Positions 1 through 8,678 of a DNA stretch of 64,000 nucleotides are shown piece by piece (position 1 is the stretch's first letter; each line of letters starts with the position of its first letter). Under the pieces are notes generated by a model. The model was not told the DNA's origin. It saw only the letters and a list, made by a program, of their open reading frames with translations, and ran no database searches. The translations under genes and the position numbers were made by a program. The stretch spans positions 62,001 to 126,000 of the forward strand of contig NZ_BPQS01000005.1 in NCBI RefSeq assembly GCF_022179385.1. Reading direction: 5' to 3'. The DNA is from Methylobacterium longum (GTDB taxonomy: Bacteria > Pseudomonadota > Alphaproteobacteria > Rhizobiales > Beijerinckiaceae).

Positions 1-1
1 G

Positions 2-247
2 GTGATGCATGCGGCCGGGAAGTTCTTCCCGCGCGGGGACCGGTCGCCGGCGATCGTGCCCGTGACGGAGAGGGGGCTGCGGCGGCGGATTTCATCCGAG
101 CGGGCGCTCGACGGCTTCGCCTGGTCGCAGAGCCATCGGATCAACAGCGGGTTCTACCTGTCGAACGCGGTGGCGCTGACGCGCGCCCTCTCCCCGCCGT
201 CTCCGAGGAAGAACGGCAGCCCGTCGGTGCCGGGGGTGCGATCATGA
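2..247 (+). CDS. bchM: Magnesium-protoporphyrin O-methyltransferase, C-terminal end (partial)
   Basis: This is the 3' end of a gene that enters from the left edge. BchM transfers a methyl group from S-adenosylmethionine to Mg-protoporphyrin IX, the step before the cyclase AcsF found downstream. The visible 81 residues include the family-typical tail: a GKFFPRGDRSPAIVPV stretch, then a segment ending HRINSGFYLSNAVALTRAL. The SAM-binding part lies outside the window. The stop overlaps the start of lhaA (ATGA), so the two are probably translationally coupled. Assignment rests on the tail motif and the usual bchM-lhaA-puhA gene order. Confidence 0.85.
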   Translation: MMHAAGKFFPRGDRSPAIVPVTERGLRRRISSERALDGFAWSQSHRINSGFYLSNAVALTRALSPPSPRKNGSPSVPGVRS

Positions 248-1674
248 TCGCTGCGTCCCAGAAACTGACCCGCGCCCTGATGCGCCTCGGCCCGGCGATC
301 CTGCCCTTCGCGGACGCCGCCACCGTCGAGCTGCCCCTCGGGCGTCTCCTGCGCCTCGCCCTGTTCCAAGTCACGGTCGGCATGGCCGCGGTTCTGCTGA
401 TCGGCACCCTGAACCGGGTGATGATCGTCGAGCTGGGTGTACCGGCCTGGATCGTCGCCGTGATGCTGGCGCTGCCGCTGATCTTCGCACCGTTGCGGGC
501 GCTGGTCGGCTTCCGCTCGGACACGCATCGCTCGGTGCTGGGCTGGCGGCGGGTGCCCTACATCTGGTTCGGCACGCTGCTGCAGTTCGGCGGCCTGGCG
601 ATCATGCCCTTCGCCCTGCTGATCCTGTCGGGCGACACGACCGGGCCGCTCTGGGTGGGCGACCTCGCGGCGGCGCTCGCCTTCCTGCTGGTCGGGGCCG
701 GCCTGCACACCACCCAGACCGTCGGGCTGGCGCTCGCCACGGACCTCGCTCCCGCGCATGCGCGACCCAAGGTCGTGGCGCTGCTCTGCGCGGCCCTGCT
801 GTTCGGCATGATGGCCAGCGCCGTGGTGTTCGGGCTGTGCCTCGCGCATTTCTCGCCCGTGCGGCTGATCCAGGTGATCCAGGGCGCAGCGCTCGTGACA
901 ATCGTCCTGAACGGCGTCGCCCTGTGGAAGCAGGAGCCACGCGATTCTAACCGGACCCAGGCGGCGCAGCCGCGCGACTTCGGTGCATCCTGGCGCGCCT
1001 ATGCGGGAGAGGGCACCGCCCGCCGCCGTCTCGTGGCGATCGGCCTCGGCACCGCGGGGTTCTCGATGCAGGACATCCTGCTGGAGCCCTATGGCGGCCA
1101 GATCCTGCATCTGTCGGTGGCGGCCACCACGGCCCTCACCGCGCTCCTCGCCGCCGGCGGCGGCCTCGGGCTGCTGATCGCGGCGCGGTGGCTCGGGCGC
1201 GGCGGCGACCCGTTCCGGGTCTCGGCGGTCGGAGTGGGTATCGGCATCCTGGCGTTCTCGGCCGTCGTCTTCGCCGCGCCACTGGCCTCGGCGGACCTGT
1301 TCGCCGCGGGCGTCAGCCTGATCGGGCTCGGCGGCGGCCTGTTCGCCCACGGCACGCTCACCGCCTCGATGAACCGGGCCGGCCCTGAGGATACCGGTCT
1401 GGCGCTCGGCGCCTGGGGCGCCGTGCAGGCGACCGCGGCCGGCCTGTCGATCGCGGCCAGCGGCCTCGTGCGCGACGTCGGCGGCGCCATCGCCCAGTCG
1501 GGGGTGCTCGGCGAGGGCATGAACGAGCCCGCCATCGGCTACCTCATCGTCTACCACATCGAGATCGCCCTGCTGTTCGCCGCGCTCCTGGCGCTCGGGC
1601 CGCTGGTGCGTGAGGACGCGCGTGCAGAGGTTCGAGACCGGCTCGGCGGCAATCTTGCCGGCCGGACGGCCTAA
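244..1674 (+). CDS. lhaA: LhaA/PucC-family (BCD family) light-harvesting complex assembly protein
   Basis: The 476-aa polytopic membrane protein has about twelve hydrophobic segments, as in the PucC/LhaA/Bch2 branch of the major facilitator superfamily. LhaA helps assemble the LH1 antenna around the reaction centre. Typical features are the early cytoplasmic loop (residues about 75-105, RVPYIWFGTLLQFGG) and the late glycine-rich helix (IGLGGGLFAHGTLTASMN). Its ATG overlaps the bchM stop, and puhA follows after 18 bp. The position between bchM and puhA matches lhaA in purple bacteria and separates it from pucC, which accompanies pucBA genes. No LH2 genes are visible here. Confidence 0.9.
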   Translation: MIAASQKLTRALMRLGPAILPFADAATVELPLGRLLRLALFQVTVGMAAVLLIGTLNRVMIVELGVPAWIVAVMLALPLIFAPLRALVGFRSDTHRSVLGWRRVPYIWFGTLLQFGGLAIMPFALLILSGDTTGPLWVGDLAAALAFLLVGAGLHTTQTVGLALATDLAPAHARPKVVALLCAALLFGMMASAVVFGLCLAHFSPVRLIQVIQGAALVTIVLNGVALWKQEPRDSNRTQAAQPRDFGASWRAYAGEGTARRRLVAIGLGTAGFSMQDILLEPYGGQILHLSVAATTALTALLAAGGGLGLLIAARWLGRGGDPFRVSAVGVGIGILAFSAVVFAAPLASADLFAAGVSLIGLGGGLFAHGTLTASMNRAGPEDTGLALGAWGAVQATAAGLSIAASGLVRDVGGAIAQSGVLGEGMNEPAIGYLIVYHIEIALLFAALLALGPLVREDARAEVRDRLGGNLAGRTA

Positions 1675-1692
1675 GAGACGGGGAGGTCAGCC

Positions 1693-2472
1693 ATGCCAAC
1701 CGGCGCACTTACAGGTTACGTCGACGTCGCCCAGGTCGTGCTATACGCGTTCTTCCTGTTCTTCGCCGGCTTGGTCTTCTGGCTGCGCCGCGAGGATCGG
1801 CGCGAGGGCTACCCTCTGGAGAACGAGACGGTCGGGCGCCGCAAGGCGGACGATCCGGTGCTGATTCCCCGGTCCAAGGCCTTCCACCTGCCCGGTGGCG
1901 AGACGACCTACGCGCCGCAGGCGGTGCACGGCCGCAACGACATCGAGACCGGCATTCCCGCCCGCAAGGTCGAGCCCTGGCCGGGCGCTCCCTACGAGCG
2001 CACCGACACGTCGCTCCAGGCCGGCGTCGGTCCCGGCTCGTGGGTGCTGCGGCACGATGTGCACGACCGGACCTGGGACAACGAGATCCGCATCGTGCCC
2101 CTGCGGGTCGCGAAGAACTTCGTCATCCACGAGGATGGGCCGAACCCGATCGGCATGACCGTGTTCGGCACCGACAACGCGGTGGCCGGTGTCGTCAGCG
2201 ACGTCTGGGTCGATCGGGGAGAATCGCTGATCCGCTACTACGAGGTCGAGCTGCCCACGGGGGGCCGCCGCCTGATGCCGACGACGTTCTGCCGGGCCGG
2301 CGGCTTCACCAAGACCGTCAAGACCGAGGCGCTGCTCGCCGCCCAGTTCGCCGACATCCCGTCGATCCGCGACCCGGACAGCGTCACCTTCCTGGAGGAG
2401 GAGCGGATCGTGTCTTACTTCGGCGCCGGCACGCTCTACGCCACGCCGGCCCGCGCGGAGCCCCTGATATGA
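1693..2472 (+). CDS. puhA: Photosynthetic reaction centre H subunit
   Basis: The 259-aa protein has a single N-terminal transmembrane helix (about residues 12-32), a charged RREDRREGYPLENE segment just after it, and a large cytoplasmic beta-rich domain. This is the architecture and normal length of PuhA. The H subunit caps the L/M reaction centre and helps deliver protons to QB. A GGAGG lies just upstream of the ATG at 1693, and the stop overlaps the puhB start (ATGA). L and M (pufLM) are not in the window. Confidence 0.95.
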   Translation: MPTGALTGYVDVAQVVLYAFFLFFAGLVFWLRREDRREGYPLENETVGRRKADDPVLIPRSKAFHLPGGETTYAPQAVHGRNDIETGIPARKVEPWPGAPYERTDTSLQAGVGPGSWVLRHDVHDRTWDNEIRIVPLRVAKNFVIHEDGPNPIGMTVFGTDNAVAGVVSDVWVDRGESLIRYYEVELPTGGRRLMPTTFCRAGGFTKTVKTEALLAAQFADIPSIRDPDSVTFLEEERIVSYFGAGTLYATPARAEPLI

Positions 2473-3119
2473 GCGGCGACTTCCTTCCCGAAGGCACCCC
2501 GCGGGGGCTGCCCGGTCCGCTGCCGGCGGGCGAGCGCATCCTGTGGCAGGGGTCGCCGACCACCGCGGGGCTGCTGGTGCGGGTGTTCCACGCCCGATTG
2601 GTGATTGCGTGGTTCGCCGTGTGCGCGCTGGCGTTCGGGCTCGCCGCGGGCGCGCCCGCGGCGGCGCTGAAGGTCGTGGCGCCGACCCTGGCGGTCGGCG
2701 CGGCCGGGCTCGCGCTGCTCTGGCTGCTCGCGTGGCTGACCCATCGCACGACGCTCTACACGGTCACGAACCGCCGGATCGTGCTGCAAGCCGGCATCGC
2801 CCTGCCGGTGACCCACAACCTGCCCTTCGCACAGATCGACACGGCGTCCCTGCGCGCCTTCACGGACGGGAGCGGCGACTTGCCTCTGCGGTTGCGGCCG
2901 GGGCTGCGCATCGCCTACCTTCAACTGTGGCCGCACGCCCGGCCCTGGCGCCTTGCCCGGACCGAGCCCATGATGCGGTCCGTGCCGGATGCCGACGCGG
3001 TGGCGGCGCTGCTGGCGCGGGCGCTGGCGGTGCATGCCGACGGCGCCGCGCCGCAGGTCCGGGTGGCCCAGTTGGGCCGCGCCAACGAGAATCCCGGCCG
3101 CCTCGTCGCGGCCGAGTAG
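2469..3119 (+). CDS. puhB: Photosynthetic complex (reaction centre) assembly protein PuhB
   Basis: Chosen start is the ATG at 2469, which overlaps the puhA stop; a longer open frame upstream is antisense-like read-through inside puhA. The 216-aa product starts with a soluble stretch (PAGERILWQGSP), has two hydrophobic helices (about residues 42-60 and 72-92) and then a PH-like domain beginning TLYTVTNRRIVL. This matches PuhB, needed for reaction-centre and LH1 assembly. The immediate neighbours puhA and puhC are the standard order. Confidence 0.9.
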   Translation: MSGDFLPEGTPRGLPGPLPAGERILWQGSPTTAGLLVRVFHARLVIAWFAVCALAFGLAAGAPAAALKVVAPTLAVGAAGLALLWLLAWLTHRTTLYTVTNRRIVLQAGIALPVTHNLPFAQIDTASLRAFTDGSGDLPLRLRPGLRIAYLQLWPHARPWRLARTEPMMRSVPDADAVAALLARALAVHADGAAPQVRVAQLGRANENPGRLVAAE

Positions 3120-3132
3120 GGGGAGAGACGAG

Positions 3133-3648
3133 ATGGGCGAGCGGGCGGAAGGCGCCGGTTTGGCCTCGGCACAGGCCGTCAGGACTCGGGCCGCCACGGG
3201 ACCGGCGCCGGCGCTGCTGATGATCGGCGCGGGAGCACTGATGGGCTTCAGCATGCTGGCGGTCCTGATCGGCCGTAGCGAGGATGTCGGCCTCGTCGCC
3301 CTGCCGGCCGCCAAGGCTGTGGCGCGCCTCGAATTTCGCGCCGAGGATCAGGTCGACGGCTCGATCGCCCTGCGCAACGCCGCCGACCGGCAGATCGTCG
3401 CCTGGATCCGCCCCGGTGAGGACGGGTTCCTGCGCGGGACCCTGCGCGGCCTCGCTCAGGCCCGCCAGCGCGGGGGCCTCGGGCCGGAGCAGCCCTTCAG
3501 CCTGACCCGATTCGATGACGGCCGCCTCGCGCTGGCCGACGAGGCCACTGGCCGGCAGGTGCCCCTCGAGGCCTTCGGGTCGACGAATGCCGGGGCCTTC
3601 GCCCGGCTGCTGCCCGATCCCGGGGCCCCCGTCACGGAGACGCACTGA
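3133..3648 (+). CDS. puhC: Photosynthetic complex assembly protein PuhC
   Basis: The 171-aa protein has one N-terminal membrane helix (about residues 26-46) and a soluble, presumably periplasmic, domain. PuhC influences the level and organisation of the LH1-reaction centre core complex. Start ATG at 3133 follows a GGGGGAGAG ribosome binding site 13 bp after puhB; the longer frame upstream overlaps puhB and is not used. Sequence conservation in this family is low, so the name rests on length, topology and position between puhB and the acsF-proximal orf. Confidence 0.85.
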   Translation: MGERAEGAGLASAQAVRTRAATGPAPALLMIGAGALMGFSMLAVLIGRSEDVGLVALPAAKAVARLEFRAEDQVDGSIALRNAADRQIVAWIRPGEDGFLRGTLRGLAQARQRGGLGPEQPFSLTRFDDGRLALADEATGRQVPLEAFGSTNAGAFARLLPDPGAPVTETH

Positions 3649-3944
3649 TGGGCCTGTTCGGCAGCCGCACCGTCACCGTGCCCTGCACGGTGGAGATCGA
3701 GCAGACCCCCGAGAGCCTGCACGCGCACGTGACCCTAGATGCCGGCTTCGAGATTGAGCCCGGCGACGCGGTCCAGGTCCACGACGCGCCGACCTCGGTA
3801 CCCTACGGCGAGCGCCTGAGTGTGCGCCGCACCGCCACCGTCACCCGGGCCGGTCCGCTGGAGCGGGCCTGGACCAAGCTCATCGCCCATCTCGAACTGA
3901 CCGAGCTCTACGAGGTCAGTTTTTCCGAGAGGAGGAAGCTGTGA
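3648..3944 (+). CDS. Small conserved-position protein between puhC and acsF, function unknown
   Basis: The 98-aa soluble protein has no signal peptide or membrane helix. Its start overlaps the puhC stop by one base (TGATG) and its stop overlaps the acsF GTG by four bases, so it is tightly embedded in the operon. The sequence has alternating hydrophobic/charged stretches ([20 protein letters not shown]) suggesting a small beta-rich fold, and a C-terminal amphipathic helix ([19 protein letters not shown]). I do not recognise a characterised family. The context suggests a role in reaction-centre assembly or in the aerobic cyclase reaction. Confidence 0.8.
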   Translation: MGLFGSRTVTVPCTVEIEQTPESLHAHVTLDAGFEIEPGDAVQVHDAPTSVPYGERLSVRRTATVTRAGPLERAWTKLIAHLELTELYEVSFSERRKL

Positions 3945-5044
3945 ACGCTCCTGTCCCCCCGCCCTCCGGCCAGCCCGTCCCTCAAGGCCCGCCGCCCAAG
4001 AGCCCGATCAACGAATCGACCCGCTCGGCGCAGGAGACGACGTTCCTGAGCCCGCGCTTCTACACGACGGATTTCGACGAGCTTGACCGCACCGACGTCG
4101 AGCCGGTGCGCCGCGACTGGGACGTGCTCATCGCCGAATTGCGCGCCGACCCGAACAAGCGCCACTTCACACGCAACGAGGAATTCGATTGCGACCTCTC
4201 GCGGATGGAGCCGGAGCTGCGGAAGGAATTCCTGGACTTCCTGGTCTCGTCGATCACCGCTGAGTTCTCGGGCTGCGTCCTCTACGCCGAGATGCGCAAG
4301 CGTGCGAAGAACAAGGACATCAAGGAGCTGTTCGGCTTCATGAGCCGCGACGAGGCGCGCCACGCCGGCTTTATCAACGACACGCTGAAGGATTTCGGCA
4401 TCGGCGTTGACTTAGGATTCTTGACGAAATCCAAGAAATACACGTTTTTCCGGCCGAAGTTCATTTTCTACGCGACTTACCTGTCGGAAAAGATCGGCTA
4501 CGCCCGCTACATCACCATCTTTCGTGAGCTGGAGCGGCATCCGGAGCGGCGCATCCACCCGATCTTCAAGTGGTTCGAGCTGTGGTGCAACGACGAGTTT
4601 CGCCACGGCGAGGCCTTCGCGCTGCTGATGCGCGCCAACCCGAAGCTGACGAGCGGCGTGAACCGCTACTGGATCCGGTTCTTCCTGCTGGCGGTCTTCG
4701 CCACGATGTACGTGCGCGACCATCACCGCCCGGCTTTCCACAAAGCCTTGGGCGTCGATCCCAGCGATTACGACTTCAAGGTCTTCCGGATCACCTCCGA
4801 GATCTCCCGGCAGACCTTTCCGCTGGAACTCGACCTCGACAACCCGAAGTTCAAGGCGGGGCTCGATCGGCTGCTCGCCTGCTCGCGGGCGATCACCGAT
4901 GCGAAGGCGCGGGGCGGCCCCGTCGGCAAGGTCCTGCAGGGCGTCCACGCCGCACGGGCCGCCGTGACCTTCGCCCGGCTCTATTGCCTGCCCGTCAAGG
5001 CCAACGCCCTGCCGGCCGACATCCGCCTCCAGCCGGTCTGGTAG
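3941..5044 (+). CDS. acsF: Aerobic Mg-protoporphyrin IX monomethyl ester (oxidative) cyclase
   Basis: The 367-aa di-iron enzyme forms the isocyclic ring of bacteriochlorophyll using oxygen. The ferritin-like iron ligands are visible in paired motifs: [19 protein letters not shown] and [10 protein letters not shown]. Start is GTG at 3941, preceded by AGGAGG and overlapping the stop of the 98-aa gene; length is normal. AcsF uses O2, whereas BchE is anaerobic, so its presence in the core cluster indicates pigment synthesis under air. puhE follows after one base. Codons around 4410-4500 look less GC-biased than the rest of the operon. Confidence 0.95.
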   Translation: MNAPVPPPSGQPVPQGPPPKSPINESTRSAQETTFLSPRFYTTDFDELDRTDVEPVRRDWDVLIAELRADPNKRHFTRNEEFDCDLSRMEPELRKEFLDFLVSSITAEFSGCVLYAEMRKRAKNKDIKELFGFMSRDEARHAGFINDTLKDFGIGVDLGFLTKSKKYTFFRPKFIFYATYLSEKIGYARYITIFRELERHPERRIHPIFKWFELWCNDEFRHGEAFALLMRANPKLTSGVNRYWIRFFLLAVFATMYVRDHHRPAFHKALGVDPSDYDFKVFRITSEISRQTFPLELDLDNPKFKAGLDRLLACSRAITDAKARGGPVGKVLQGVHAARAAVTFARLYCLPVKANALPADIRLQPVW

Positions 5045-5045
5045 C

Positions 5046-5840
5046 ATGGGGACCTACGCCGCCCCGGTCCTGTATGCGGTTCTGCTCTGGTGGTTCTCCA
5101 CGGGGCTGATCCTGCTGCTCGACCACGCCCCTCGGCGGACCCATCCGTGGAGCATGGCGGCGGCGACGCTGCTTCTCGCCGGCGCCCTGGTGGCGATCCG
5201 CGCCAGTGCTGCGGATACGAGCGCCACGGGGGCCTACACGGCGTTCACGGCGGCCCTCGCGGTCTGGGGCTGGCAGGAGATGAGCTACTACATGGGCTTC
5301 CTGTCGGGCCCGCGGCCGGCCGCCTGCGCGCCCGGTGTGCGGGGTTTCGACCGGTTCCTGGCGGCGCTCGCCACCAGCCTCTGGCACGAATTCGCCATCG
5401 TGATCGGCGGCGTCGCGATCCTGGCGCTGGTCTGGGGCAGCCCGAACCGCTTCGCCCTGTGGACCTACGGGACCCTGGTGGTGATGAACCTCTCGGCGAG
5501 GCTCAACCTGTTCCTGGGCGTGCGCAACCTGCACGCTGAGTTCCTGCCGGACCATCTCGGATACCTCGCCTGCTACCTGTCCCGGAAGCCGATGAACCTG
5601 CTGTTCCCGGTCTCGGTAAGCCTCGGGACCATCGCGGCGGCGCTCCTCGGGCGGGCTGCCCTGGGGCCGGACCTGCTGGAGCACGAGTTGATCGGCTTCA
5701 CGGTCCTGGCGACGCTCACGGCGCTCGCCACCCTGGAGCACTGGTTCCTGATGCTGCCGCTGCCCTCGGCGGAACTGTGGCGCTGGAGCCTGCCCGCGCG
5801 GGCATCCACGGAGACGGCCAGACCGCCGGATCACGTGTAG
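5046..5840 (+). CDS. puhE: Photosynthetic complex assembly protein 2 (PuhE)
   Basis: The 264-aa protein is highly hydrophobic with about seven predicted membrane helices and a conserved-looking [18 protein letters not shown] loop. PuhE is proposed to moderate bacteriochlorophyll synthesis and reaction-centre assembly, and lies after acsF and before hemA in many purple bacteria, as here. The ATG at 5046 lies one base after the acsF stop. A 200-bp gap follows before hemA, so hemA may have its own promoter. Confidence 0.88.
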   Translation: MGTYAAPVLYAVLLWWFSTGLILLLDHAPRRTHPWSMAAATLLLAGALVAIRASAADTSATGAYTAFTAALAVWGWQEMSYYMGFLSGPRPAACAPGVRGFDRFLAALATSLWHEFAIVIGGVAILALVWGSPNRFALWTYGTLVVMNLSARLNLFLGVRNLHAEFLPDHLGYLACYLSRKPMNLLFPVSVSLGTIAAALLGRAALGPDLLEHELIGFTVLATLTALATLEHWFLMLPLPSAELWRWSLPARASTETARPPDHV

Positions 5841-6040
5841 GTCCGCGTCTCCCGGTATCCGGCCTTCGGCTTCCGGGACGGCGCGGACACGAAGACAGGG
5901 AGCGTCGTTCCGGCCGTCGGGATGACGCCCTCGGGGATCACAGTCGGGCGACGCACGTCCACCAATCTGGAACTGGTCTTGTGCGAAGTCCGGTGTCACA
6001 GGCGGGATCAACCCGCAGGGTTTGTTCGGGGAGAGGCGAC

Positions 6041-7258
6041 ATGGACTACGAGACCTTCTTCGAAGCCGAGATCGCCGGTCTCCACCGGGAGGGGCGCTAC
6101 CGGGTCTTCACCGACCTCGAGCGCCATGCCGGGAACTTCCCGCACGCGACGCACCACCACGCCAGCGGCACGCGCCCGGTCACGGTCTGGTGCTCGAACG
6201 ATTATCTCGGCATGGGCCAGCACCCGGCCGTGACCGGAGCGATGCACGAGGCGATCGACCGCTGCGGCGCGGGCGCCGGCGGCACCCGCAACATCTCCGG
6301 CACCAACCACTACCACGTGCTGCTGGAGCAGGAACTCGCCGACCTTCACGGCAAGGAGGCGGCCCTCCTGTTCACCTCCGGCTACGTGTCGAACTGGGCG
6401 GCGCTCGGGACCCTGGCGTCGCGCCTGCCGAACTGCGCGGTCTTCTCGGATTCCGAGAACCATGCGTCGATGATCGAAGGGATCCGGTTCTCCCGCGCCG
6501 AGCGCCACATCTTCCGCCACAACGACCCGGAGGATCTGAACCGCAAGCTCGGCCTGATCGATCCGTCGCGGCCGAAGCTCGTGGCATTCGAATCCGTGTA
6601 CTCGATGGACGGCGACATCGCGCCGATCGCCGAGATCTGCGACGTGGCCGAGGCCCACGGGGCGCTGACCTACCTGGACGAGGTCCACGCGGTCGGCCTC
6701 TACGGGGCGCGGGGCGGCGGCATCTCGGAGCGGGACGGGGTCGCCCACCGGCTCGACGTGATCGAGGGCACCCTCGGCAAGGCGTTCGCCGTCCACGGCG
6801 GCTACATCACGGCCTCCGAGAAGCTCTGCGACTTCGTGCGCAGCTTCGCCTCGGGCTTCATCTTCACCACCTCGCTGCCGCCCGCCGTGGCGGCGGGCGC
6901 GGCGGCGAGCATCCGCCACCTGAAGACGAGCGGCTCCGAGCGCGCCCGGCATCAGGAGCGCGTGGCGAAGGTCCGACAGGCGCTGGAGGCCGCCGACATC
7001 CCGACCATGCCCAACGACAGCCACATCGTGCCGGTGATGGTCTGCGATCCCGTGCTCTGCAAGGCGATCTCCGACACCCTGCTCGACGAGTTCGGCATCT
7101 ACGTGCAGCCGATCAACTACCCGACTGTGGCCCGCGGCACCGAGCGCCTGCGCATCACCCCGTCGCCGCTGCACACGGATGCAGATATCGGCCGTCTGGT
7201 CGAGGCGCTGACCACGATCTGGGGCCGGATCGGGCTTCGGCAGAAGGCGGCGGAGTAG
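6041..7258 (+). CDS. hemA: 5-aminolevulinate synthase
   Basis: The enzyme condenses glycine with succinyl-CoA to 5-aminolevulinate, the first step of tetrapyrrole synthesis in alphaproteobacteria. The 405-aa protein has the fold-type I PLP features: [17 protein letters not shown] near residue 80, [12 protein letters not shown] containing the cofactor-binding Asp, and [14 protein letters not shown] with the Schiff-base lysine. The ATG at 6041 follows GGGGAGAGG; an upstream in-frame extension lacks family similarity. Placement in the photosynthesis cluster suggests this copy serves pigment synthesis; a housekeeping copy may exist elsewhere. Confidence 0.95.
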   Translation: MDYETFFEAEIAGLHREGRYRVFTDLERHAGNFPHATHHHASGTRPVTVWCSNDYLGMGQHPAVTGAMHEAIDRCGAGAGGTRNISGTNHYHVLLEQELADLHGKEAALLFTSGYVSNWAALGTLASRLPNCAVFSDSENHASMIEGIRFSRAERHIFRHNDPEDLNRKLGLIDPSRPKLVAFESVYSMDGDIAPIAEICDVAEAHGALTYLDEVHAVGLYGARGGGISERDGVAHRLDVIEGTLGKAFAVHGGYITASEKLCDFVRSFASGFIFTTSLPPAVAAGAAASIRHLKTSGSERARHQERVAKVRQALEAADIPTMPNDSHIVPVMVCDPVLCKAISDTLLDEFGIYVQPINYPTVARGTERLRITPSPLHTDADIGRLVEALTTIWGRIGLRQKAAE

Positions 7259-7280
7259 GGGTTTCCTTCTCCCACCCGCA

Positions 7281-7392
7281 CCCTCATCCTGAGGTCTCCG
7301 CGTCAGCGGGCCTCGAAGGAGGGCTCCCGCCAGCGGCGCGCGCCGGAGGCCTCCTTCGAGGCCTCCGCTGTGCTGCGGCACCTCAGGAGGAG
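7281..7392. repeat. Dispersed palindromic repeat, family 1, copy A
   Basis: The element begins CCTCATCCTGAGG and ends CCTCAGGAGG, with inner complementary arms around CTCGAAGGAGG and CCTCCTTCGAG. It fills most of the hemA-bchI gap. Related copies are at 30325, 31787, 35982 and 50721. The terminal AGGAGG doubles as a plausible ribosome binding site for bchI. Confidence 0.8.
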
Positions 7393-7404
7393 GGGCTGGG
7401 TCGG

Positions 7405-8442
7405 ATGCCCCCCGCAGCATCGAGTCTTCGCGTGCCCACCTTCCCCTTCTCCGCGATCGTCGGCCAGGACGAGATGCGCCAGGCGCTGCTGATCGCAGCG
7501 GTGGACCCCGTCGTCGGCGGCGTGCTGGTCTTCGGCGATCGCGGCACCGGCAAGTCGACGGCGATCCGGGCGCTCGCCGCCCTGCTGCCGCCGATGCGGG
7601 CGGTGGCCGGCTGCCCGTACAGCTGCGATCCCGGCAGCCCGGCCGAGGCCTGCCCGCACTGCGCTTCGGGCGGCCCGCGCAGGAGCCACAAGACACCGGT
7701 GCCGGTGGTGGACCTGCCGCTCGGCGCCACCGAGGATCGGGTGGTCGGCACCCTCGACCTGGAACGGGCGCTGGGTGCCGGCGTGAAGGCCTTCGAGCCG
7801 GGCCTGCTGGCCCGGGCCAACCGCGGGTTCCTGTACATCGACGAGGTGAACCTGCTGGAGGACCACCTCGTCGACCTGCTGCTCGACGTGGCGGCCTCCG
7901 GCGTCAACACCGTCGAGCGCGAGGGCCTGTCCCTGCGCCATCCGGCGCGGTTCGTCCTGGTCGGCTCCGGCAACCCGGAGGAGGGGGAGTTGCGCCCGCA
8001 GCTCCTCGACCGGTTCGGCCTCGCCTGCGAGGTCGTGACCCCGAGGGACATCCCGACCCGCATCGCGGTGGTGCGCGCCCGCGACGCCTACGAGCGCGAC
8101 CCGGCCGCCTTCTGCGCCGCGCAGGAGGGCGAGGAGAAGAAGATCCGGAAGCGGATCCTCCTGGCGCGGGAGCGCCTGCCGGAGGTGCGCGTTCCGGACG
8201 CCGCCCTGGAGCGGGCGGCGCGGCTCTGCCTTGCCCTCGGCACCGACGGATTGCGCGGCGAGCTCACCCTGATGCGCACCGCCCGGGCGCTGGCTGCCCT
8301 CGACGGCGCCGACGCGGTCACGGACGAACATATCCGCCGCATCGCACCGGCCTCCCTGCGCCATCGCCTGCGGCGGAACCCGCTGGACGAATCCGGCTCC
8401 ACCGCCCGGGTGGAGCGGGCGCTCGCGGAGGTCTTCGCGTGA
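7405..8442 (+). CDS. bchI: Magnesium chelatase ATPase subunit I
   Basis: This AAA+ subunit of Mg-chelatase drives insertion of Mg2+ into protoporphyrin IX together with BchD and BchH. The 345-aa product shows Walker A GDRGTGKST (about residues 44-52), Walker B FLYIDEVNLLEDH, and sensor motif LVGSGNPEEG. Start is placed at ATG 7405 after AGGAGGAGGGG; a GTG at 7431 is an alternative. The stop overlaps a GTG that opens a short ORF (see 8439). bchH is not in the window and presumably lies to the left, beyond bchM. Confidence 0.95.
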   Translation: MPPAASSLRVPTFPFSAIVGQDEMRQALLIAAVDPVVGGVLVFGDRGTGKSTAIRALAALLPPMRAVAGCPYSCDPGSPAEACPHCASGGPRRSHKTPVPVVDLPLGATEDRVVGTLDLERALGAGVKAFEPGLLARANRGFLYIDEVNLLEDHLVDLLLDVAASGVNTVEREGLSLRHPARFVLVGSGNPEEGELRPQLLDRFGLACEVVTPRDIPTRIAVVRARDAYERDPAAFCAAQEGEEKKIRKRILLARERLPEVRVPDAALERAARLCLALGTDGLRGELTLMRTARALAALDGADAVTDEHIRRIAPASLRHRLRRNPLDESGSTARVERALAEVFA

Positions 8443-8678
8443 CGGGCGCGCCGCGCCCCGCGGCGCGGGCGGGCCGCCGCGGCGGCGGCCGGCGCGCGGC
8501 CGAGCGGCGGACCGGGAATCCCCGCGCCCGGAGAGCGGGGGGACGGGACGAGGGGTGCGGCTGCGCCGAGCGCGGCGCACCCTGGACTCGCGTCGCGGGT
8601 GCGCCCTTTGCGGGTGCGCCCGTCGCGCCCGGCCCGGGCCCATGCCTGAGCATCGCAGCGGCGCGGAGGCGCGGGTGA
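8439..8678 (+). CDS. Candidate small ORF bridging bchI and bchD (uncertain)
   Basis: A 79-codon frame opens with GTG at 8439 inside the bchI stop (GTGA). It has a GGAGG seven bases upstream (8427-8431) and ends at 8676-8678, overlapping the preferred bchD start (GTGA again). The predicted peptide is rich in Arg, Gly and Ala with no recognised domain, and the DNA is extremely GC-rich, so it may be a chance frame. The double coupling is what makes it worth listing. It may be a leader that couples bchD translation to bchI rather than a functional protein. Confidence 0.35.
   Translation: MTGAPRPAARAGRRGGGRRAAERRTGNPRARRAGGRDEGCGCAERGAPWTRVAGAPFAGAPVAPGPGPCLSIAAARRRG

Noticed and set aside
5985..6003. 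Possible PpsR/CrtJ site (TGT...ACA) upstream of hemA
   Set aside because: The spacing is 15 bases rather than the 12 of the TGT-N12-ACA consensus, and no second site is nearby.
5821..6040. Rho-independent terminator after puhE (TCCCGG...CCGGGA)
   Set aside because: The stem is only six pairs with an irregular inner part and no T-run; hemA in the same direction follows, so termination is not supported.
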